Below, piece by piece: positions 57,491 to 64,000 of a stretch of 64,000 bases of DNA. The notes below the pieces were generated by a model, which was given only the letters and a program-made list of their open reading frames with translations, had not been told where the DNA came from and did not search any database. The DNA is from Podocnemis expansa (lineage: Eukaryota; Chordata; Testudines; Podocnemididae). The stretch is taken from assembly GCA_007922195.1 (NCBI GenBank), contig ML682028.1, forward strand, positions 16,376,156 through 16,440,155, given 5' to 3'. How positions within the stretch are numbered: the first letter of the stretch is position 1; every line of letters begins with the position of its first letter. A program made the translations under genes and the position numbers.

Positions 57491-60469
57491 TGTATTATTA
57501 GCTGAGCAAAAATCAGAACTGTTTAGTTGAAGTTTCTCTTTTGAAAATTCCCAGGAATGTGGTGAGGGTTTAGTCCTCACCCTGCAGGAATGGGTGAGGA
57601 TGCTAAAATAACCGTCAAGTTGAGAGATGGTGTGATAGTATTACTGTCCTTTGTTATATACATTTTTAAATTTTTACCGAACATTGTATTATAATGATGG
57701 TTCTTTTACTTTAACGTGAAAGCATCATTCTCCTGCAGGCTCTCAGGATTTCGAGCTACATTTTTTGTAGTTTCTCAGGTTTCCAAGTTATATCTAGGTA
57801 TAATAAATATAGCTTGCCCTGAGACTCTTATTTTTCACTCTCTTTTAACACTTACCAAAGTTTTCCTTTTGAAGTTAAAATTTTGACATTAATGGCATTA
57901 AAGGCTTAAAGGCATTTAATTTTTTTAATTTATGAATGTGTCCATTAAAACAAAATTAGGATGATCTTTTCTGCTTATTGCAGTTGCTGAGTGCTGAACA
58001 CTTTGAAAAAACAAAGTACTTATTTAAGTATTGACATTTCTGCCCAAAAAAATAGACTTTTTAAAGATGAAACCATGTTCAGAATGAAAATAGGAGTTGC
58101 AAATAAAATAGCTCTTTCATGCTGTTTGTCTTCCCTGAGCATAACTTTTGGTGTCAGTTAGAGGAACAAGAATGCCTGCAGCTCAGGTTCCTTCTGATCT
58201 CATAGATCAGATGGTATCAAACCTTGTTAAAAATGCTTTATTAGTTATATTTTTTAAAACAGTTTACTCTTTACCTGCCATCTGTTGGGGGTTTTACCAA
58301 CATTTTGGTCCAGATTCCGGGAGATTATTTGAGCCTTTAAGTTTTCATATGTAAAACTTGGCCACTTAGATTCTAGGGCTTCCCATTTGTGACTTGGAAG
58401 AGTCCCAGAAAGGATCAAAATGTTTCCAGCTCCATCATAATTAGGTAGGTAAAGCTGTGTGTTGTTTCTGCATATAAAGTCTCAGTATTCTCCGTAAGAG
58501 CAGTCATAGTTCCATCATATTAGAGCTGTAGCTGCCTCATTGAGTCAGAGAGAAATGGCAAGCTGTATGAGGGACTGCTTAGTACTTTCATAAAGGTATT
58601 ATGGGTTTGGCAGGCCACTTCTCTTTACCCTTTCTTGACACATGAGAAGTGGGAACTGTTAAGCAGAGCCTCTTCATCCAAGTTTTTGGATGAATAGGAG
58701 CAGAATCCCAATAATAAAGGTAAGGAAAATCTCCCTTTATGCTCTCAGCAGGTTGTCAGTTTATGCATCTAAGAAACTCTTAACACATCAACATCAAAAG
58801 GACATTTATCTTGTACCTTTCAGAATTACATAAACCTTGGCAGAGCAAAGTAACTGTAACCTCTTAACATGGTAAGGCAGCTTGTAAGCTGAGTCAGCCC
58901 AGAGACATCAGCGAACAACTACCTGCACTTCCCACAAAATCTGCTTGCTCGGCCTCATTTTGTGAAATACAAAGTCTCTGCTCAAAAGAAAAGTATGAAA
59001 AATTGTTTCTATAACATTTTATATCCACATCTCGATGGGATCAGCATCAAATTTTTTTAAAATAAAAATTGGAGAAGAATCTGAGATCAAATAAAATCCA
59101 TAATTAATCCAAGATTTGTTTTTTTATAATTACGTTGTTTCCTCCTAAGGCCAGGGCATTTTTCTTCTGTTAAGTCTTTTGAACCTGATTTCAATTACTT
59201 TTCAAAGGACTTGCTTATGAATGTTGCTAAAAGCATTTTTCCAGGAAAATCTTACTGGAAAATTCTTCTGCTGGAAACTTGCATAATTGATGCTGATCGT
59301 GAAGGTTGCTAAGAAGCAGGCTGCAGAATAGGCTTTGAATCCACCTGTTAATTCTGGAGGAGATCAATAAAAGAGCACTTGAAATCTACACTGTCCAAAT
59401 ATTCATCAGTATTAATGCACTACAATAATAGAGCACACTAATCATCACCCTTCTTTTTTAGGGTTTCATTTTAAGTACATGAGTTAATGGTATCAGTGTA
59501 GGAAGAGTCTTAGAGAGTCCTCTGTAAAAGAACATTTTGTGACCCCCCCCCCTTTTTTGTGAGGGAGGGGAAGTATTTTATCTCAGCATACTGATGCTGT
59601 GAGAGATGAAAGGCTACCTGTTGTGACTGAAGGAAGAGGCCTGCTGTTGGAGCTAGCATTTCAGTGGAGAATAGAGAAGTATATTCAGGTGCTTCTGTGA
59701 CATGGTACAAGATTCAAACCATTTATAAAAGCGCTTGTCATAGCCATTAGAAGAAAAAATTATTTCTTCCTGTATATAGAGCACTTTATTAAATGAAGGG
59801 TTTAAAATAAATGTAGCTTTGGGTACTTACTTTCTTTACTATAGAGGTTAGAGACTGTGGAGAATTCTTCTTTGGATTGCAGAAAATCTCAGTATTTTAC
59901 TGGAAATAAAATGGATTATATTGATTTATTTTAAGCCAAAATTCTTACTATTTTTTTTTGTTTTTATTATCTTGTTTTGAACATCTTTTATTTTTCTGAA
60001 ATATCTGAATAGGAGACATGATGTGGTGTAATGGTGGTATAATCTGTGGGGAATTAATTGTAGGCTGCTTTTTTCAGTAGTTGGCATAACAATTTAACAG
60101 CTTTTAGATTAGGTATTAGAATATAACTATGGTAAATAGGAATTGGATTTAAAAACATCTATTGGGAAATCAGTGATTATTGAAGGTTCTGCAGAGCTCT
60201 AATGTCACATCCGTGAGTCTCAGGCTTTGAAGCTGCCATGTTACTTTACTATGCTTTAAGAACACTCAGTTAAGCCTTAACGTTCCCATTGACTTAATAG
60301 AAACCTTCAAGAAACCTCAAGCTTGATATGTCAAACTTAAAATGAAAACAACAACAAAAAATAATAAATGAAAGAATGTCAGTTGTCATGGCCAGATAAC
60401 ATTATGGGTATGATTTAAATATCAGTTTAGCCCTGTGAAGTTTATTCAGAGTGAAGACGAAATGTTACC

Positions 60470-60840
60470 TAAACCCAAGGTTCCCAGCCGTGACCACCTG
60501 TGGGGTCTTTCAGAATGGCCTGCAACTCCCCTACTGTGGGCTGGAGAAGCGAATTGCTGCCTAAGTACCCAGGCAGAGCTCGCTGCTGGTACAGCCTCCT
60601 TACTGCAGCCAAGGGGATGGGAAATCAGCACCCCCTTCTCCCCTTGGCTGTAGCAGGGAGCACAGCAAAGCTTTCTGCTGGAACCAGAGGGAGGGGAACG
60701 CTGATCTTCCGTCCTCCCTGTGTAGAATGGAGCCATTGCCTGGGGACCCAGATGGAGTGCATGGTTTCCATACTGCAGCCAGTGGGATGGGAGTCTGCCT
60801 CACTGAACTCCTTCCCTTTGGCTGCAGTGTGAGTATGTAG
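60470..60840. repeat. GC-rich block with degenerate internal repeats
   Basis: ctgcagccaaggggatggga, cttggctgtagcagggagc and ctgcagccagtgggatggga recur, so the block is built of related units of roughly 80-170 bases. Open frames on both strands arise from this composition. Flanking words gtggcccttcacagtt and tgtggccctcgagcc recall hAT interiors. Confidence 0.5.
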
Positions 60841-61760
60841 TGGAGGGGTCAAAGGACAGCTAGGGGAGATTGGTGGCCCTTCACAGTTATAACAGTTAGA
60901 TTTGTGGCCCTCGAGCCAAAAATGTTCAGAACATTTGCCCTTGAACTCTCTTGTGCTTGGAGTGTTGGTGGAGCTTCCAAGTATTATATTGCACTAGTAC
61001 AATAATACTTAATATGTGTCCATGCTGGAGCTCAGACTGCGATCTGTAAGTTACAGGTTTTCATGTGTTCCTCAGTGCTGCGTACTTCACAGGCAAGAAT
61101 CTTGTACTGCAAACAATGCACCAAAAAAACCTTCAGTGGCTTTTTTATTCCTACCTTTTGTTACAGTTATGAGTCCCTACTTCATTTTACTAGTTCAGTG
61201 CCTAATTTACATAGACTACTGTGTCATAATGTGCAACTGGTCTGTGTATGCTGTGGACTAGCATCGGGACCAGTATTTCTGGCACTTTGGAGCGTCTTAA
61301 GTAATCTTCCAAAATCAAAGAGTTGTCTGCAAGAACGTAACAAAATGAATTTTGGGGGAAATGTATTTCTAAATCACAATGTTGAGCTCTATTATTTTCC
61401 CTGACCTTCCCCCCTCCCCCGTTGCATAAATACATAGTTAATTCCTAAATTTAAAAATCTCACATTGAAAATAAACCAAGGGGGACATCATATTGAATTA
61501 TGATATTTTTTCCATGAACGTACTATTTCAGTGTGAAAATCCAATGTGTGTTAGGGGCTTAAAATGTGCAAAGGGCTATTTGTAATAAAACTAACACAAT
61601 ACAGACATGCCTTGAAGTGGCATACTTTAGGTAAAATTCTTGTTGTGCACATGTTAATTGTGCTCACCTGCTTTTCTTTTCAAAAGGGTTAATGTCAAGA
61701 TACACTGATCCTGACATTAAGATACCGTTTTAATGCATTTTTGTGTTCTCTCTGTGTTAG

Positions 61761-61905
61761 GTGGAGATCAGTCGAAGGGTAACCCTGGAAGAGCTCCCTC
61801 CTGTTCTTGTGTTACACCTCAAAAGATTTGTGTATGAAAAAACTGGTGGATGTCAGAAGCTTATCAAGAATATTGAGTATCCTGTTGACCTGGAAATTAG
61901 TAAAG
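61761..61905 (+). CDS. USP10: USP10 exon 12
   Basis: This 145-base exon starts in phase 0 and ends in phase 1 (AAAG/gtgaag). It encodes [20 protein letters not shown] and [20 protein letters not shown], then PVDLEISK, about residues 656-703. [12 protein letters not shown] is the conserved USP palm strand pattern. The segment before it lacks the second CxxC of a zinc ribbon. Reading past the donor continues 31 codons to a stop, with a plausible intron-retention end. Confidence 0.97.
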
Positions 61906-63280
61906 GTGAAGATCTTGATAGAACTCTGTTTCTTTGTGTTTGCAGGAAAAGAGAATTTTTATGGCTTCCAGAAGTTATTAGTGAATTTTTGCAAGCTTAA
62001 TACAACAGAGACCTGATTTCTCTGTTTTGTGTTGGGTTGTATTCATGCCAGAGCACTCATCATCTAAATGGGCTGTTATCTCATGTGCCTTGATGTCTGT
62101 GCTAGTTGTGGATTTGGAGAATACAGTCCAGTGACATTCTGAGCTGATGTGTTCAGACTTTTTTCTTTTAACAGCACTTGCTATCAGTACTATCTTCATT
62201 TAGACCCCCGGTTGGTCAGAGAACTCCATGCAGTCCGACCCTGGACTAGCTGAGTGGAACTTGTAAAATGGGGCCTACGGTTGTAAGCTGTTTGTGGCTG
62301 AGGCGATACTGTGTACTGTGTTTATACATGCTTGTAGCTGATTGGAGTACCTGGACAAAGCCGCTGTTAATCAGATAATGAATTATAGTACTGCAGCTTG
62401 GAATCCATTCAAAGAGGTAGTAAAGCACCATAATAAAAGCTCCTGATTGGGCTGGAAAGGGGAAAAGAGAAAACTTTTAAGACCAAACTGAAGTCAAGCT
62501 AAATATGTTAAAGCAACCATAGGTAGGTCAGATTTCAAGTGTTAATGCAATACGAAGTTCCTTTCACTTTTAGATTTTAAGATCTGTTGATTTCACAAAG
62601 TGAGTGGATTTCTGTATAAATAACAGTATTATAGGTATGCTTTGCTGCATTGATTTTTTTTTTTTTTTTTTTTTTTATTCTGACGTTATAACTGTTCAGT
62701 CAATCAGTAGTTTGACTGACCCACTATTTTATGCTGTCAGCAGTATATTCCAAGAGAACTTGAAATCATCAGGCTAATTCTGCAGAGATACGTTATAAAT
62801 GATGACTTTACTTTGTCAGATAGTAAGATTCGATCTTGGTGGGGTTTTTTAAAGACGCATTAGAGGGGCTGAAATTGGTAGAGCCTGTGTTTACAGGCGG
62901 TTTTAGTCAACCAAGACACACAACTTCTGTATCCTTTACAGTCTCTGAGTTTACAGGCTGATCCTCTCAACTTCCAAAAAAAGGCTTGGAAGGGGAGATG
63001 ACTGAGATCTGGCCCTTTCCTCTCTCCTCTGTTTCTCAGGATTGGTCTGAGCAATACTCTTACTTGAAACCCCATATTCAAAGGCCAGTGCTCTGGCAGT
63101 AGGAAACCTGAAGTAATCCCCTTGTGACTTCAGTGTTTTTGATTTCAGCCAGTTCTTTGCAGTTGATGCAGAAAGCTGTAGTTGAAAATCTATTTTGCCC
63201 TTACTCTCTGTTCACTCAGAAATAAATAATATATTAACACAAGTTTTAGCTTGTTTAAAGTTTTGCTTTTGCTTTTTCAG
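61906..63280 (+). other. USP10: USP10 intron 12
   Basis: 1375 bases, gtgaag donor and gctttttcag acceptor. It contains a T23 tract (62654-62676). No other feature is recognised. Confidence 0.88.
62654..62676. repeat. T23 homopolymer
   Basis: Twenty-three T residues; could be the tail of a minus-strand retroposon, but no body is recognised. Confidence 0.85.
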
Positions 63281-63346
63281 AGCTACTATCTCCAGGTGTG
63301 AAAAGCAAGATTTTTAAAGGCCAAAGAACCTACCGGCTCTTTGCAG
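63281..63346 (+). CDS. USP10: USP10 exon 13
   Basis: This 66-base exon starts and ends in phase 1 (GCAG/gtattt). It encodes the split Glu, then LLSPGVKSKIFKGQRTYRLF and Ala, about residues 704-725. TYRLFA leads into the VVYHHG strand and the His box, which must be in the exon beyond the window. Mammals have CHRTYRLFA; here the Cys-His pair reads GQ. Confidence 0.95.
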
Positions 63347-64000
63347 GTATTTAGTCATCTTTGTCACTCTGTCGCAAAACATTGCATTGCATATAGGAGT
63401 AATGGCTGTGGAAATTTTGTAGTTACTCCTGAATTTGGATTTTAAATGTTTAATTTAAACAACTTGCAGAGGTAATAAGTTTTACTGTACAGTGCTGCAT
63501 ATTCCTATTATTTTGATTACCTGTCACATTATGTCAGCTTTTGCCTAAGGCCATGGCTACACTGAAAATGCTGCCACTGTAGACCCTCTCACTCTATCCT
63601 GGAAGTGCTCTCCCTTTGACATAGTAACTCCACCACTCCAAAAAGAGTAATTCTGTGTCAAAGGGAGAGCATTTCTCGCTCATGCAGCCAAGTGAAAACA
63701 CCATGGCTGGGGGAGTAAGTTGATGCGAGATATGCATTCTACTGTGCATGGATTGTGGATCTCTTGTTGACTTAGCGTGGAAGTACAGACAAAGCCAAAG
63801 TAACAAAGGATCACAGTAGTATAGCAGCCGCATCCTGCAAAATGTATAGATACTTATAGATACAGTGAATGAATGCAGACAGCAAAGCTTATATTAAGAT
63901 GTGGATAGTGGTCTGTATTGATGTTGATTTTTTTCTCAGAGTTAAGTATCTCTTTTGTGAATATTATTCATTTGCCATGACACCACAAATCGTAATTGTT
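63347..64000 (+). other. USP10: USP10 intron 13, 5' part
   Basis: The donor is gtattt. A DNA transposon occupies 63549-63797. The final coding exon is not reached. Confidence 0.85.
63549..63797 (+). mobile_element. Non-autonomous DNA transposon, ggccatggctacact-type ends
   Basis: Left end ggccatggctacactgaaaa and right end agcgtggaagtacagacaaagcc are diverged inverted repeats of the class seen at 21525 and 24198. An inner inverted pair, gctctccctttgacatag and gtgtcaaagggagagc, forms a hairpin around 63607-63670. Confidence 0.65.

Larger units (their letters stand above)
55836..61760 (+). other. USP10: USP10 intron 11
   Basis: 5925 bases, gtatgt donor and gttctctctgtgttag acceptor. It contains a MIR-like fragment (57320-57490) and a GC-rich repeat block (60470-60840). 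58850-59460 is a repeat-free AT-rich stretch. No second gene is seen. Confidence 0.85.
1..64000 (+). other. USP10: USP10 gene body, partial (intron 1 to intron 13)
   Basis: Translated exons match ubiquitin-specific peptidase 10 from the G3BP-binding N-terminus to near the end of the USP fold. Twelve exons with matching phases are seen; the exon that should supply the first seven residues and the final exon with the His box are not in view. USP10 (family C19 cysteine protease) removes ubiquitin from p53, 40S ribosomal proteins and Beclin-1 complexes, and binds G3BP1/2 through its N-terminus (family knowledge). The visible coding length is 2155 bases, about 718 residues of an expected total near 800. 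No in-frame stop, frameshift or splice-site loss was found, so the locus looks intact and functional. Identity was assigned from remembered family sequence, not by a search. Confidence 0.96.

Noticed and set aside
60435..60852. Overlapping open frames on both strands
   Set aside because: Explained by GC-rich repeat units with recurring ctgcagcca words.

Overview
This window is vertebrate genomic DNA: AT-rich, intron-dominated, with spliced coding exons and a dense load of old transposable elements. The repeat set is CR1 LINE 3' ends, MIR-type SINEs, hAT and Tigger MITEs, a Harbinger transposase remnant and GIY-YIG Penelope-like elements (PLEs) with hammerhead-like terminal repeats. This mix fits a non-avian sauropsid, most likely a turtle. 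The species call is inference.

Only one protein-coding gene is supported: USP10 (ubiquitin-specific peptidase 10), plus strand. Twelve internal coding exons, numbered 2 to 13 on the 14-exon mammalian model, lie between 26259 and 63346. All splice junctions keep frame and the exons total 2155 coding bases. The first coding exon, expected to encode about seven residues, was not found and is probably upstream. The last exon, with the catalytic His box, is downstream. Residue numbers below assume a seven-residue exon 1.

Region by region: 1-26258 is the 3' part of intron 1. It holds a minisatellite with a three-unit higher-order period (1-540), two head-to-head PLE palindromes (about 915-1131 and 4422-4630), a decayed Harbinger transposase (about 9040-9700, minus), a CR1 (12642-13445), a minus-strand PLE (13608-14400), a plus-strand PLE with RT and GIY-YIG remnants (18448-20140), an hAT MITE with intact duplications (21044-21260) and a palindromic MITE (24198-24582). 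26259-36989 carries exons 2-4: the G3BP-binding FGxF motif, the PAM2 motif and a long disordered N-terminal region. 44002-63346 carries the USP catalytic domain in exons 5-13. The intron after the catalytic-Cys exon has U12-type (minor spliceosome) splice signals.

Family knowledge: USP10 is a deubiquitinase that acts in the cytoplasm on p53, on stalled 40S ribosomal proteins and on the Vps34/Beclin complex, and it binds G3BP to restrain stress-granule assembly. Nothing in the window suggests a second cellular gene. The more interesting observations are the minor-spliceosome intron, the FGDF-to-FGEF change, the PLE palindromes with hammerhead cores, and a microsatellite grown inside the PLE reverse transcriptase active-site motif.
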